From Polyangium jinanense (lineage in GTDB: Bacteria > Myxococcota > Polyangia > Polyangiales > Polyangiaceae), in the NCBI RefSeq assembly GCF_028435365.1, contig NZ_JAGTJJ010000013.1:124001-188000 (forward strand): 64,000 bases of DNA, written 5' to 3'. A model generated the notes under the pieces. It searched no databases, had not been told where the DNA came from, and saw only the letters and a list, made by a program, of their open reading frames with translations. Shown one piece after another: positions 1 through 10,166 of this stretch. Numbering within the stretch: the stretch's first letter is position 1; each line of letters starts with the position of its first letter. Position numbers and translations under genes: made by a program.

Positions 1-423
1 CAGAAAGGCGCTCGTCCACAGGAGCCGGAGCCGGCTCGTCAGGCGGTTGGGTGGGGTGGGCGTCGTAAACAAGAGGCGCCTCCCCGTAGCCCAGCGGGCC
101 AGAGGTCTCAAGGTGGGACCCACTGGTTTTCCATGTCCATGTGTGGACGGTAGGGCGCCCGGGACGAGGGGCGTCCGTCGGGGGGAGGCCGGATCGATGG
201 GGACGGGGCGCATATTCGCCCGCAGAATCCCTCTGGACGAACGCTTTTCGGGGCCGGCGTGCCCGCCCTGTCCGTGCCGCCGTGGCTTGACCGAGCGGCG
301 CTCCGTGGGTAATGGCATCCCCTGCCTGCGGCCCACTGAACGCGGGTACACCGTCGATCCCTGGGGGGCGCGCGCGAGCCGAGGCGGCCGCGCCTTGCCT
401 CCCCACCCCTGGAGATAACGCCC
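1..423. other. Upstream region of parC with no gene that can be supported
   Basis: No reading frame here shows a recognisable domain, signal peptide or convincing start, and the open frames are Arg/Gly/Pro-rich as expected of shadow frames in high-GC DNA. Two small dyads occur: GTGG-GAC-CCAC at 113-123 and GTCCA-TGTG-TGGAC at 135-148. The palindrome GGCGCC occurs near 75-80 and again near 154-159. A GGAG at 411-414 lies about 9 nt before the parC start. The region may hold the parC promoter, but no clear -35/-10 pair was identified. Confidence 0.4.
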
Positions 424-2856
424 GTGCCCCCTGCTCAGCAGGTCCCGTTTCCCCTCGATGGCGAGGGTGGTCAGAAGAGGCCTCGGCGCGCCCCCAAGAC
501 CCCGGGCGGCAGCGAGCCGCCTCCGCCTCCCCCGGTGCCCGACACGTCGCTCGCGGAAGAGGCGCAGCGCAAGTACCTGAACTACGCGCTCAGCGTCATC
601 ACGTCGCGCGCGCTGCCCGATGTGCGCGACGGCCTGAAGCCGGTGCAGCGCCGCATCCTCTACGCGATGCTGCACGACCTGCACCTCGCCCCCGACGGGC
701 GCTTCCGCAAGAGCGCGGCCGTGGTCGGCGACGTGATGGGTAAGTACCACCCGCACGGCGACACGGCGATCTACGACGCGATGGTCCGGCTCGCGCAGGA
801 CTTCGTGATGCGCGCGCCGCTCGTCGCGGGCCACGGCAACTTCGGCTCGATCGACGGCGATGCACCCGCCGCGATGCGTTACACCGAGGCGAAGCTCCGC
901 CCGCTCGCGCTGGAGCTGCTCGGCGAGCTCGGCAAGCGCACGGTCGAGTGGCGACCGAACTACGACGGCACGAAGAGCGAGCCCGTCATCCTGCCGTCGC
1001 GCTTCCCGAACCTGCTCGTGAACGGCTCGCAGGGCATCGCCGTCGGCATGGCGACGAGCATCCCGCCGCACAACCTCGCGGAGGTGCTCGACGCTTGCAT
1101 CGAGCTCTCGAACCAGCGGGATCTACCGGTGAGCCGGCTCTTGAAGAAGATCAAGGGTCCGGACTTCCCGACGGGCGGCCAGCTCCACGCGACGAAGGAG
1201 GAGCTCGAGGCCGTCTACACGACGGGCCAGGGCTCGCTGAAGCTGCGCGGCGAGTGGAAGATCGAGGACGACGACTCGAAGCGCGGGCCCTCGTTCCTCG
1301 TGGTCACGTCGATCCCGTACGGCGTCGAGCGCAAGGCGATCGTCGAGAAGATCGCGGAGGTGATCATCTCGAAGAAGCTGCCGCCGCTGCTCGACGTGCG
1401 CGACGAGTCGACGGACGTCGTGCGGATCGTTCTGGAGACGAAGCGCGGGACGGATCCGCAGCTCGTGATGGCGTACCTCTACAAGCACACGCCGCTCGCG
1501 GTGCACGTGCCGGTGAACCTCACCTGCCTCGTGCCCACGGACAACCCCGACGTGTCCGCGCCGAAGCGCCTCGGGCTCGACGAGATCCTGAACCAGTTCC
1601 TCACGTTCCGGTACTCGACGGTGACGCGGCGGCTGGAGTTCGACCTCGGCGAGCTCAAGGCGCGCATCCACGTCCTCGAGGGCCTCGAGATCGTCTTCGA
1701 CGCGCTCGACGAGGTGATCGCGATCATCCGCAAGAGCGAAGGCAAGGCGGACGCCGCGAGCAAGCTGATGAAGCGCTTCGAGCTCTCGGAGGAGCAGACG
1801 GACGCGATCCTGGAGCTGCGCCTCTACCGCCTCGCGCGGCTCGAGATCCAGGTCGTGCGCAAGGAGCTCGCGGACAAACGCGCGGAGGCCAAGCGCCTCG
1901 AGGCGCTGCTCAAGAGCGACACGAGGCGCTGGGACCTCGTGCGCGACGAGCTCGCGCAGTTGAAGGAGAAGTACGGCGATCGCCGCCGCACGAAGATCAT
2001 GGGCGCGGTCGACGAGCCGGAGTTCCAGGCCGAGGACTTCATCGTCGCGGAGGACGCGAACATCGTTTTGAGCTCCCAGGGTTGGGTGAAGCGCGTGCGC
2101 GAGCTCAAGGACCCGTCCGCGACGCGCCTGCGCGAGGGCGACAGCGTGCTCGCGGCCGTCGCCGGCTCGACGCGCTCGGCCGTCGCGTTCTTCTCGAACC
2201 TCGGCGCCTGCTACGTCTGCCGCATCCACGACATCCCGCCCTCGACGGGCTACGGCGATCCGGTCCAGAAGCTCTTCAAGCTGGCCGACGGCGAGCGGAT
2301 GGTCGCGATGATGTCGCTCGATCCGCGCGCGCTCGGCGAGGAGCTCTCCGCGCCGACCGAGGGCGCGGCCGAGCCCGAGCCGCCGTTCGCGCTCGCGCTC
2401 ACGCGTGGAGGGTTGGGCTTCCGCTTCTCGCTCCGCCAGCACCGCGAGCCGAGCACCCGCGCGGGCCGCAAGTTCGCGAAGCTCAACGAGGGCGACGACA
2501 TTCTCGCCGTGCTGCTCCCGAGCGCCGGCCGCGCCGTCGTGTGCGTCGCGAGCAACGGCTACGCGCTCGGCGTGCCCGTCGAAGAGATCGGCGTGCTCTC
2601 GGGCGCCGGCAAGGGCGCGATCGTGATGAAGCTCGACGACGGCGAGCGCGTCGTCGGCGCGATGCTCGACGATCGCGACGTCATCCAGGCCGAAACCGAG
2701 AAGGGCAAGGTCGCGAACCTGGTCCCCGACAGCGTCATCGGCGCGCGCGGCGAGTTCGGCCGGCAGGTCTTCGCCAAGAAGGACCGCGTCGTCCGGCTCG
2801 TCCCGCCCCCCGTCGCGACGCCCGTCCTCGGCAAACCGTCCGAGGAGGAGAGCTAG
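424..2856 (+). CDS. parC: DNA topoisomerase IV subunit A (ParC-type)
   Basis: This is the breakage-reunion subunit of a type IIA topoisomerase, expected to decatenate daughter chromosomes together with ParE. The 810-residue product starts at a GTG preceded by GGAG. Residues 1-40 are a Pro-rich extension. The conserved core begins with [20 protein letters not shown] at about 51-70. The catalytic tyrosine is Y153 in [10 protein letters not shown]. The quinolone-determining region reads [15 protein letters not shown], with Thr114 and Asp118 at the two classical positions. A long coiled coil follows, then a beta-pinwheel C-terminal domain. I see no canonical GyrA box (QRRGGKG), and the partner downstream has ParE length, so ParC is preferred over GyrA. 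It is 3 nt upstream of parE and surely co-transcribed. Confidence 0.9.
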   Translation: MPPAQQVPFPLDGEGGQKRPRRAPKTPGGSEPPPPPPVPDTSLAEEAQRKYLNYALSVITSRALPDVRDGLKPVQRRILYAMLHDLHLAPDGRFRKSAAVVGDVMGKYHPHGDTAIYDAMVRLAQDFVMRAPLVAGHGNFGSIDGDAPAAMRYTEAKLRPLALELLGELGKRTVEWRPNYDGTKSEPVILPSRFPNLLVNGSQGIAVGMATSIPPHNLAEVLDACIELSNQRDLPVSRLLKKIKGPDFPTGGQLHATKEELEAVYTTGQGSLKLRGEWKIEDDDSKRGPSFLVVTSIPYGVERKAIVEKIAEVIISKKLPPLLDVRDESTDVVRIVLETKRGTDPQLVMAYLYKHTPLAVHVPVNLTCLVPTDNPDVSAPKRLGLDEILNQFLTFRYSTVTRRLEFDLGELKARIHVLEGLEIVFDALDEVIAIIRKSEGKADAASKLMKRFELSEEQTDAILELRLYRLARLEIQVVRKELADKRAEAKRLEALLKSDTRRWDLVRDELAQLKEKYGDRRRTKIMGAVDEPEFQAEDFIVAEDANIVLSSQGWVKRVRELKDPSATRLREGDSVLAAVAGSTRSAVAFFSNLGACYVCRIHDIPPSTGYGDPVQKLFKLADGERMVAMMSLDPRALGEELSAPTEGAAEPEPPFALALTRGGLGFRFSLRQHREPSTRAGRKFAKLNEGDDILAVLLPSAGRAVVCVASNGYALGVPVEEIGVLSGAGKGAIVMKLDDGERVVGAMLDDRDVIQAETEKGKVANLVPDSVIGARGEFGRQVFAKKDRVVRLVPPPVATPVLGKPSEEES

Positions 2857-2859
2857 ACC

Positions 2860-4794
<1,935 letters not shown>

Positions 4795-5300
4795 TCCCGA
4801 GCCTCCCCCCGCCCCTACCCCTCACTTCCGCCGTTCGTCCCCACGCACCGCCCGTGCGTCCGGGATCACGCGCGCCCAGCGCTTGCGCAACCGTGGCGCC
4901 GCGCCATCGCGCCGCACCCGGCCATCCGGAGCCGAACCTGCGCGAGTTGAGCAGACTCGGCGCAACACGAGATCCTGCCGCTCATACGCAGGGTTAGGCC
5001 TGAGCGTGAGACGGCGCAAGGGTCGAAACGATGCTCGTGCAGCCCCTCTACGCGCCCAAAGGATCACCAGATCCGCGCAAAATCCCGGCACATTTGCGCT
5101 CCGAGTTATTGCCCGAACCTGGTCCCCAGCCAACAGGCCTGATTATGCGCATTCGAGATTGGTATGCCTGTATGGTAAAATTAGATACCAGTCACCCCCC
5201 CTGACGAGGTTCGGCCCGAGGGTTGCAAAGGCAGAACGTCGAGATGCCGTCACGGCGCCGCATGCAGCGGCGAGATTCCCCGTGGCAAGGAGAGGTTCCC
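4795..5300. other. Intergenic region with inverted repeats and an AT-rich promoter-like patch
   Basis: About 500 nt without a supportable gene. GATCCCG at 4793-4799 (over the parE stop) and CGGGATC at 4861-4867 form a perfect but widely spaced inverted repeat; a smaller ACGCA/TGCGT dyad lies just inside the second arm. Around 5140-5190 the composition drops sharply in GC. This patch holds GGTAT at 5161-5165, TGGTA at 5173-5177 and TACCA at 5186-5190, giving an operator-like dyad, and TAAAAT at 5176-5181 with a possible TTCGAG 18 nt upstream. It is the likely promoter of the downstream HTH gene. Open frames across it are low-complexity and unconvincing. Confidence 0.4.
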
Positions 5301-5744
5301 GTGAGCGATGCGCTTCCTTTGACGATGCTGAACGCACCCTCCGTCGCCCGTATCCCCTCGGCCTCGTCCATGCCGCCATTTGCGGTCCGTCAGGCCCCCA
5401 TCACGCAGACGCTGCCGAAGATCCCCGCTCCGCAGCCGTCGCAAATCATCCCGAAGAGCACGCCCGAGCGCATGCGCGTCGCGCGCGAGCGCATTCGGGC
5501 CGCCGCCGAAGCCGGTCAACGAATCCGCTCGTACGAGGTCGCCCTCGATCTCGACCTGTCGGAGTTCCACTTCGCCCGGCAATTCCGCGCCGCCTTCGGT
5601 CGCTCTCCTCACGTCTTCTACGATGAGGTGCGCGCCCAGAAGGCCCGCGAGCTGCTCGCCGATGGCATGAGCGAAGGCGATGTCGCCCGTCGCATCGGCT
5701 TCCGCAGGCCCGCCGAGCTGCGCGCCCTGCTGTCGAAGCGCTGA
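5301..5744 (+). CDS. Small AraC-type helix-turn-helix protein
   Basis: The 147-residue protein has an AraC/XylS-like DNA-binding domain at its C-terminal end. The pattern RIRSYEVALDLDLSEFHFARQFRAAFG (about residues 70-98) followed by HVFYDEVRAQKARELLADG matches the helices around the first HTH, where the family usually reads S-x-x-FxRxFKxxxGxSPxxY. A second, partial HTH follows (SEGDVARRIGFRRPAELRALL). There is no sensor domain; the N-terminal 50 residues are Pro/Ser-rich and probably disordered. The GTG at 5301 is chosen because AGGAGAGG lies 6-13 nt upstream; an upstream TTG at 5223 lacks such a site. It is monocistronic, and element A follows it directly. Likely a transcription regulator of unknown targets. 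Confidence 0.7.
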   Translation: MSDALPLTMLNAPSVARIPSASSMPPFAVRQAPITQTLPKIPAPQPSQIIPKSTPERMRVARERIRAAAEAGQRIRSYEVALDLDLSEFHFARQFRAAFGRSPHVFYDEVRAQKARELLADGMSEGDVARRIGFRRPAELRALLSKR

Positions 5745-5793
5745 GCCGCGTTTGCTCGGCCAACGCCCCCGCCCCTCCCCCACACCGTAGCGC

Positions 5794-6084
5794 CCGGGGT
5801 TTCACCCCGGACCCCGACCAGGGGTTGTCCACCCCTGGACCCGGACCAGGGCAAGCCCTGGACGCGGGGCGACAGCGCGCGATGCGCGCTGTCGACAGGG
5901 AAGACGTCCTCAAGCACATACGGCAGCGCTGCTGTCTCGACTGGCAACGTCGTTCGTGGTCTTGCCACGGGCCCGTCCGAGAAGCCGCGCATCGCGCGGT
6001 TTCTCGGCCCTCGGTCCAGGCCGTGCCTGGTCCGGGGTGCAGGGGGCGGACAGCCCCCTGCTGGGGTGCGGGGCAAAGCCCCGC
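5794..6084. repeat. Element A: mirror-symmetric eight-hairpin repeat
   Basis: Eight perfect or near-perfect hairpins sit in fixed order around a core of about 83 nt. H1 5794-5810 (CCGGGGT arms, loop TTC); H2 5818-5838 (CCAGGGGT arms, loop TGTCC); H3 5846-5861 (CCAGGGC arms, loop AA); H4 5870-5894 (11-bp stem, apex GCGC-GAT-GCGC); core 5895-5977; H5 5978-6006 (13-bp stem with one G-T pair, apex GCGC-ATC-GCGC); H6 6016-6030 (CCAGGC arms); H7 6040-6060 (CAGGGGGC arms, loop GGACA); H8 6068-6084 (GCGGGGC arms, loop AAA). The right half is the reverse order of the left half, and loop GGACA is the complement of TGTCC. A further hairpin CTCCGC-GAT-GCGGAG follows at 6114-6128. The element lies between two convergent genes. 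A second copy is at 53407-53703. Confidence 0.85.
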
Positions 6085-6142
6085 TCAGCGCGGACGATGT
6101 GGCGCGGCTCTGACTCCGCGATGCGGAGCGGGTGTCGCAGGT

Positions 6143-6616
6143 TTAGCGTCGAGTGCGACGAAGGACGCTCACGCCGGGCCAGGTCTTGCCGCGATCGGTG
6201 ACTTCCCACTCGTCTGGGCCGAGGAACCGACACTTTGCGCCGTCGAACATGCCTCCGCTTCCTCGGAGCGTGAAGGCGTCTCCGGACTCGCCTTCGATTT
6301 GATAGGGCGCGCTCTCGTCGGGCGTCTTCGAGGTCCGCACGCTCTGCGCGTCCTTCTCGAACCCGATCCGCAGCGACTCGAAGAGGTCTGCCATCAGTGG
6401 CATCGCCTCGTTCGGGATGGGGTGCTCCGACGTGTACCGCACGATCTCCCACGTCCCCTGAAGCTTCTTCTTCACGCCCACGAGCTCGGGCTCGGCGGGT
6501 TTGTCCGCCTCGACTGCCGCGCCGTTCGCGGCTCCCTCCGCGGGTTGCCCACCATTGCCGCCGGCGCAGCCCACGAGGAGCGGCACGAACATGACCCCAA
6601 GGTGAAAACGTCCCAC
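6143..6616 (-). CDS. Putative lipoprotein with lipocalin-like LQGTW region
   Basis: The product (157 residues from the GTG at 6616) begins with a short signal sequence ending in the lipobox LLVGC, so it should be lipid-anchored. After a Gly/Ala/Glu linker, the mature part starts KKLQGTWEIVRYTSE. This resembles the LQGTWxVV opening of small lipocalin-like proteins described in planctomycetes and myxobacteria, but the match is only a short pattern. No catalytic residues are evident. GTG 6616 is chosen because it leaves a 34-nt gap to the upstream amidase gene, while the longer frame would overlap it, and because AGGA lies just upstream. ATG at 6592 is an alternative that would truncate the signal. 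Function unknown. Confidence 0.6.
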   Translation of the reverse strand: MGRFHLGVMFVPLLVGCAGGNGGQPAEGAANGAAVEADKPAEPELVGVKKKLQGTWEIVRYTSEHPIPNEAMPLMADLFESLRIGFEKDAQSVRTSKTPDESAPYQIEGESGDAFTLRGSGGMFDGAKCRFLGPDEWEVTDRGKTWPGVSVLRRTRR

Positions 6617-6650
6617 GATCCTGGAAGGTACGCTGACTTTGGGAGTCTTC

Positions 6651-7496
6651 TCAAGTCTGCCGCGAAACAACCCCGATCCGTCGGTGCTGGAGCGAAGGCA
6701 GGCTCGCCCGCACCTGCGCGAGATACGCTGGATCGAGCGTCGCCACGACGATTCCTTCCCCCTCCGAAGCTTGCGCGACGACCTCGCCCCACGGGTCCAC
6801 GATGCATGACTTGCCGTACGTCCTGCGCCCCTTCGGATGGCTCCCCCACTGCGCCGCCGCGATCACGTAGCACTGCGCCTCGATTGCCCGCGCGCGGAGG
6901 AGCACGTGCCAGTGATCCTTGCCCGTCGCGAGCGTGAATGCGGCCGGCACGATGAGCACTTCGGCGCCGCGGGAGACGAGCTCGCGATAGAGCTCGGGGA
7001 AACGCAGGTCGTAGCAAATCGAGAGGCCGATCTGCGTGCCTGCGACGTCGACGACGACGGCCTCGTCGCCCGGCATGCACGAGGCCGACTCGCGGTACCG
7101 CTGGCCGTCGCCGACCTCGACGTCGAACATGTGGATCTTGCGGTACCGCGCGACGACCTCGCCCGAAGGCGCGACCGCGGCGCAGGTGTTGTGCACGCGC
7201 TTCGGATCGGATGAGCGCTCGGGGAGCCCGCCCGCGAGGATCCAGAGGCCGTGTTTCGTGGCGTTCTCTGCGAGGAATGTGCGGATCCGGCCGCCGTCCT
7301 TCGCGTCGAGGTCCTCGGCGACGCGCAGCCGCTCGTCGTCATCGCCGCCCATGAACGCGAAATTCTCGGGCAACACCACGACCTTCGCGCCGCGGGAAGC
7401 AGCCTCGGCCACGAGGCGCCCGGCCCGGCCGAGGTTCTCGGAGAGGTCCGCCTGGCTGTTCATCTGCACCGCCGCGGCGACGAGAGGCTCACGCAT
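6651..7496 (-). CDS. Carbon-nitrogen hydrolase (Nit-type amidase)
   Basis: The 281-residue protein belongs to the nitrilase superfamily. The catalytic triad is in place: Glu44 in VVVLPENF, Lys120 in ARYRKIHMFDV and Cys161 in GLSICYDLRFPELYR. The YDLRFPELYR context is typical of the Nit1/Nit2 branch, which includes deaminated-glutathione amidase and omega-amidase, so a metabolite-repair amidase role is the best guess. The start at ATG 7496 gives a family-like N-terminus (MREPLVAAAVQMN) and has GAGG upstream; the longer frame adds 25 unrelated residues. It is divergent from the Nudix gene with about 120 nt between, and may be co-transcribed with the lipoprotein gene 34 nt downstream. Confidence 0.85.
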   Translation of the reverse strand: MREPLVAAAVQMNSQADLSENLGRAGRLVAEAASRGAKVVVLPENFAFMGGDDDERLRVAEDLDAKDGGRIRTFLAENATKHGLWILAGGLPERSSDPKRVHNTCAAVAPSGEVVARYRKIHMFDVEVGDGQRYRESASCMPGDEAVVVDVAGTQIGLSICYDLRFPELYRELVSRGAEVLIVPAAFTLATGKDHWHVLLRARAIEAQCYVIAAAQWGSHPKGRRTYGKSCIVDPWGEVVAQASEGEGIVVATLDPAYLAQVRASLPSLQHRRIGVVSRQT

Positions 7497-7617
7497 GCGG
7501 GGAAGCCTACCTCGCACGGGGTCGCGTGTGTCGAGTGCGAGGACCGTCCACTGAAATCGACCCGAGCTCACGCATGCCCCTTCCCGGCCCCGGATGGGTC
7601 GCTATTCTGCGCGCCCC

Positions 7618-8094
7618 ATGGGGCCCCTCTCGTACCTGCCGCGGTCGGTGCTCGGCGTGGCGCAAGAGATCGTGCGCCACCTCCTCAAGCGGCCCGTCGT
7701 CGGCGTGGCCGTGGCCGCTCGGACGGCGGACGGGAGGTGGCTGCTCGTGCGCCGCGCCGACACGGGGACCTGGGCGCTGCCCGGCGGGACGGTCGAGTGG
7801 GGCGAGACCCTGCGGACGACGGTCGTGCGGGAGCTCGACGAGGAGGCCGGGGTCGATGACGTGACGATCGGCCCGATGGTCGGCGTGTTCTCGCGGCCGG
7901 ATCGGGACATCCGGTTTCACGCGGTGACGATCGTGGTGTCCGCGCGCGTGGGCGCGCCGAACCGGCCGCCGAAGAACCGGCTGGAGATCCGCGAGGCGCG
8001 GCTCTTCCGCGACGAAGAGCTGCCCGCGCCGCTGGCGATGGGGATGGACGACATGCTCGCCGCCGCGCGGCGCGGCGAGGTGGTGTTCGAGTGA
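7618..8094 (+). CDS. Nudix hydrolase
   Basis: A 158-residue Nudix protein. The Nudix box is complete: GGTVEWGETLRTTVVRELDE followed by EAGV, with the REXXEE-type glutamates that bind metal. The WALPGG just before it is the usual substrate-side loop. The N-terminal 25 residues (LPRSVLGVAQEIVRHLLKRP) form an amphipathic helix not required by the fold. The substrate (a nucleoside diphosphate linked to another moiety) cannot be told from sequence. ATG 7618 is preferred: TATTCT at 7603-7608 lies 9 nt upstream, as in other apparently leaderless genes of this window. ATG 7594 would add eight residues. It is followed 30 nt later by ligA and could share a transcript with it. Confidence 0.85.
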   Translation: MGPLSYLPRSVLGVAQEIVRHLLKRPVVGVAVAARTADGRWLLVRRADTGTWALPGGTVEWGETLRTTVVRELDEEAGVDDVTIGPMVGVFSRPDRDIRFHAVTIVVSARVGAPNRPPKNRLEIREARLFRDEELPAPLAMGMDDMLAAARRGEVVFE

Positions 8095-8124
8095 CGTTCG
8101 AAGCGACTTAGGGAGGACACGAGG

Positions 8125-10089
8125 ATGACGCACCTGCACCACGGCTGGGACAAACAGCCGGATCCGGCCGTGCGAGCGCGGATCGACGAGCTCGCCGAGC
8201 GCATCGAGCGCTACCGCGCGAGCTACTACGCCGGCAAACCCGACATCTCGGACGCCGCCTACGACGCGCTCGAAGACGAGCTGCGTGATCTCGACCCGAC
8301 GCACCCGGTGCTGGCGCGCGTCGGCTCCCCCGTGGCCGTGACCGAGTGGGAAAAAGCCCGGCACGAAATCCCCATGGGCTCGCTGAACAAGGTCGTGAAC
8401 GAGGGCGAGCTCGAAGCCTGGGCCGCGCGCTGCGACGAGCTCGTCGTGAAGGAAGGCGGCAAGGCGATCTCCGATGATCTCTTCGTCGCGGAGAAGCTCG
8501 ACGGGATCTCGATCGAGGTGATCTACCGCGACGGCAAGTATGCCGACGCGATCACACGTGGCGACGGGATCATGGGCGAGCGGATCTCGCCGAACGTCGC
8601 GCGCATGCGCGGCGTGCCGCAAAAGCTGAAGGAGAAACTCACGCTCAGCGTGCGCGGCGAGATCATCCTCAAGCTGTCGGACATGAAGAAGTCGTTCCCG
8701 GGCGTGGCGAATCCGCGGAACGCCGCCGCGGGCACGTCGAAGCGCTTCGACGGCCAGGGCTGCGAGCACCTCACGGTGCTGTTCTACGACCTCGCCGATC
8801 ACCTCGACGTCGCGACCGAGGAGCAGAAGATCGCGTTCTTGCGCAAGCAGGGCTTCGGCACGCCGTGGACCGCGAAGGGCACGCTGAAGGACGTGCTCGG
8901 GATCTACCGGAAGTACTCGTCGGAGATCCGCGCGGGGCTCGACTACGAGATCGACGGGCTCGTCGTGCGCGCGAACTCGACGGCCGCGCAGACCTTGCTC
9001 GGCGACGTGAACCGCAGGCCGCGCGGCGCGGTCGCGTTCAAGTTCGCGTCGCAGGCGAAGGTGTCGAAGGTGGTGGAGATCCTCTGGGACACGGGACCGA
9101 GCGGGCGCGTGACGCCCGTCGCGATCGTGGAGCCGGTGGAGCTCGCGGGCGCGACGGTGCAGCGCGCGAGCCTGCACAACGTGGGCAACGTGCGCGCGCT
9201 CGGGATCGGCGTGGGCGACGAGGTCCTGGTGTCACGCCGGAACGACGTGATCCCGTACGTCGAGGAAGTGGTGGAGAAGGGCGGCAAGACGGAGCAGCCG
9301 CCGACGCGCTGCCGTCGTTGCTCGGCCGAGCTCGTGACGAGCGGCGAGTACCTGCTCTGCCGCAACCAGGAGTGCCCCGCGCTCGTCGAGGGCCGGATCC
9401 ACAACTGGATCGACGCGATCGGCGCGCTCGAGTGGGGCGACAAGCTGATCGAGCAGCTCGTCGAGGCGAAGCTCGTGAAGGAGCCGGGCGATCTCTACAA
9501 GCTGAAGCCGAAGCAGATCGCGGACCTCGAGCGACGCGGCGACAAGATTGCGAAGAAGGTGCTCGACGAGCTCACGAGCCGGCTGCCGCTGACGCTCCCC
9601 GTGTTCCTGGCGGCGCTCGGCATCGAGGGGTTTGCGATCCAAACGGCGCGGCTCCTCGTGTCGTCGGGCTACACGACGATCGAAAAATTGCTCGCGGCGA
9701 CGGAGCAGGATCTCGCGGGGATCTCGGGGCTCGGTCCGATCAAGGCCGGCATGATCGTGCGCGGGCTCCAGGGCCGCAAAGCCGAGATCGAGCGGCTGAT
9801 CGCGCAAGGCATCGTGCCCGTGACGCAGGAGCAGGAGGGGCCGCTCGCGGGGATGTCGTTCTGCTTCACGGGCGCGCTGACCCGGCCGCGCGGCGAGTTG
9901 ACGAACCTCGTGGAGGCGAACGGAGGGCGCGTGCTCTCGGGTGTGACGAAGGAGCTCAACTACCTCGTCAGCGCCGAAGCCGACTCGACGTCGAGCAAGG
10001 CGCAGAAGGCGAAGAAGTACGGGACGCAGCTCCTCGACGAAGCCGGCTTCTTCAAGCTCATCCAGGACAAGGGCGTGAAGGTCTCCTGA
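8125..10089 (+). CDS. ligA: NAD-dependent DNA ligase
   Basis: LigA seals nicks with NAD as cofactor during replication and repair. The 654-residue product has the expected order: domain Ia (YYAGKPDISDAAYDALEDEL), adenylation domain with nucleophile Lys124 in EKLDGIS, OB fold (RRPRGAVAFKF), a four-cysteine zinc finger near residues 395-420 (CRRCSAEL...CRNQECPA), HhH repeats (GISGLGPIKAG), and a C-terminal BRCT domain beginning SFCFTGALTRPRGELTNLVE. The KLDGIS version differs slightly from the common KxDGxA motif. GGGAGGAC about 12 nt upstream of ATG 8125 supports the start. A strong hairpin follows the stop. Confidence 0.95.
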   Translation: MTHLHHGWDKQPDPAVRARIDELAERIERYRASYYAGKPDISDAAYDALEDELRDLDPTHPVLARVGSPVAVTEWEKARHEIPMGSLNKVVNEGELEAWAARCDELVVKEGGKAISDDLFVAEKLDGISIEVIYRDGKYADAITRGDGIMGERISPNVARMRGVPQKLKEKLTLSVRGEIILKLSDMKKSFPGVANPRNAAAGTSKRFDGQGCEHLTVLFYDLADHLDVATEEQKIAFLRKQGFGTPWTAKGTLKDVLGIYRKYSSEIRAGLDYEIDGLVVRANSTAAQTLLGDVNRRPRGAVAFKFASQAKVSKVVEILWDTGPSGRVTPVAIVEPVELAGATVQRASLHNVGNVRALGIGVGDEVLVSRRNDVIPYVEEVVEKGGKTEQPPTRCRRCSAELVTSGEYLLCRNQECPALVEGRIHNWIDAIGALEWGDKLIEQLVEAKLVKEPGDLYKLKPKQIADLERRGDKIAKKVLDELTSRLPLTLPVFLAALGIEGFAIQTARLLVSSGYTTIEKLLAATEQDLAGISGLGPIKAGMIVRGLQGRKAEIERLIAQGIVPVTQEQEGPLAGMSFCFTGALTRPRGELTNLVEANGGRVLSGVTKELNYLVSAEADSTSSKAQKAKKYGTQLLDEAGFFKLIQDKGVKVS

Positions 10090-10123
10090 CCTCGACCACG
10101 CCCCTTCCCAAACCCCTCAACGC

Positions 10124-10160
10124 TTGGGGCTACGCTCGGACAAGCCGAGCTACGCCCCAA
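10124..10160. terminator. Hairpin between convergent ligA and DUF2804-like gene
   Basis: TTGGGGC (10124-10130) pairs with GCCCCAA (10154-10160), and inner arms GCTCGG (10134-10139) and CCGAGC (10145-10150) pair across a 5-nt loop. The two stems are separated by a symmetric TAC/TAC internal loop. It sits 35 nt after the ligA stop and 7 nt before the stop of the opposing gene, so it is placed to end transcription from both sides. There is no long U-tract, so the mechanism is uncertain. Confidence 0.65.
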
Positions 10161-10166
10161 ACCCCC

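Noticed and set aside
61..160. tRNA-like look around 75-160 (GTAGCCCAGCGGG stretch and flanking GGCGCC)
   Set aside because: No anticodon arm, T-arm or consistent cloverleaf could be built; the resemblance is limited to a D-arm-like string.
2405..2626. GyrA identity for the A subunit based on its pinwheel domain
   Set aside because: No canonical GyrA box was found and the partner B subunit is of ParE length, so ParC is the better call.
5794..6084. CRISPR array
   Set aside because: The repeats are inverted hairpins in mirrored order, not direct repeats with unique spacers, and no cas gene is present.
5825..6937. Open reading frame running through element A and over the opposing lipoprotein and amidase genes
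   Set aside because: The corresponding open frame through element B reads the conserved core in a different frame, so the similarity between copies is structural and not coding.
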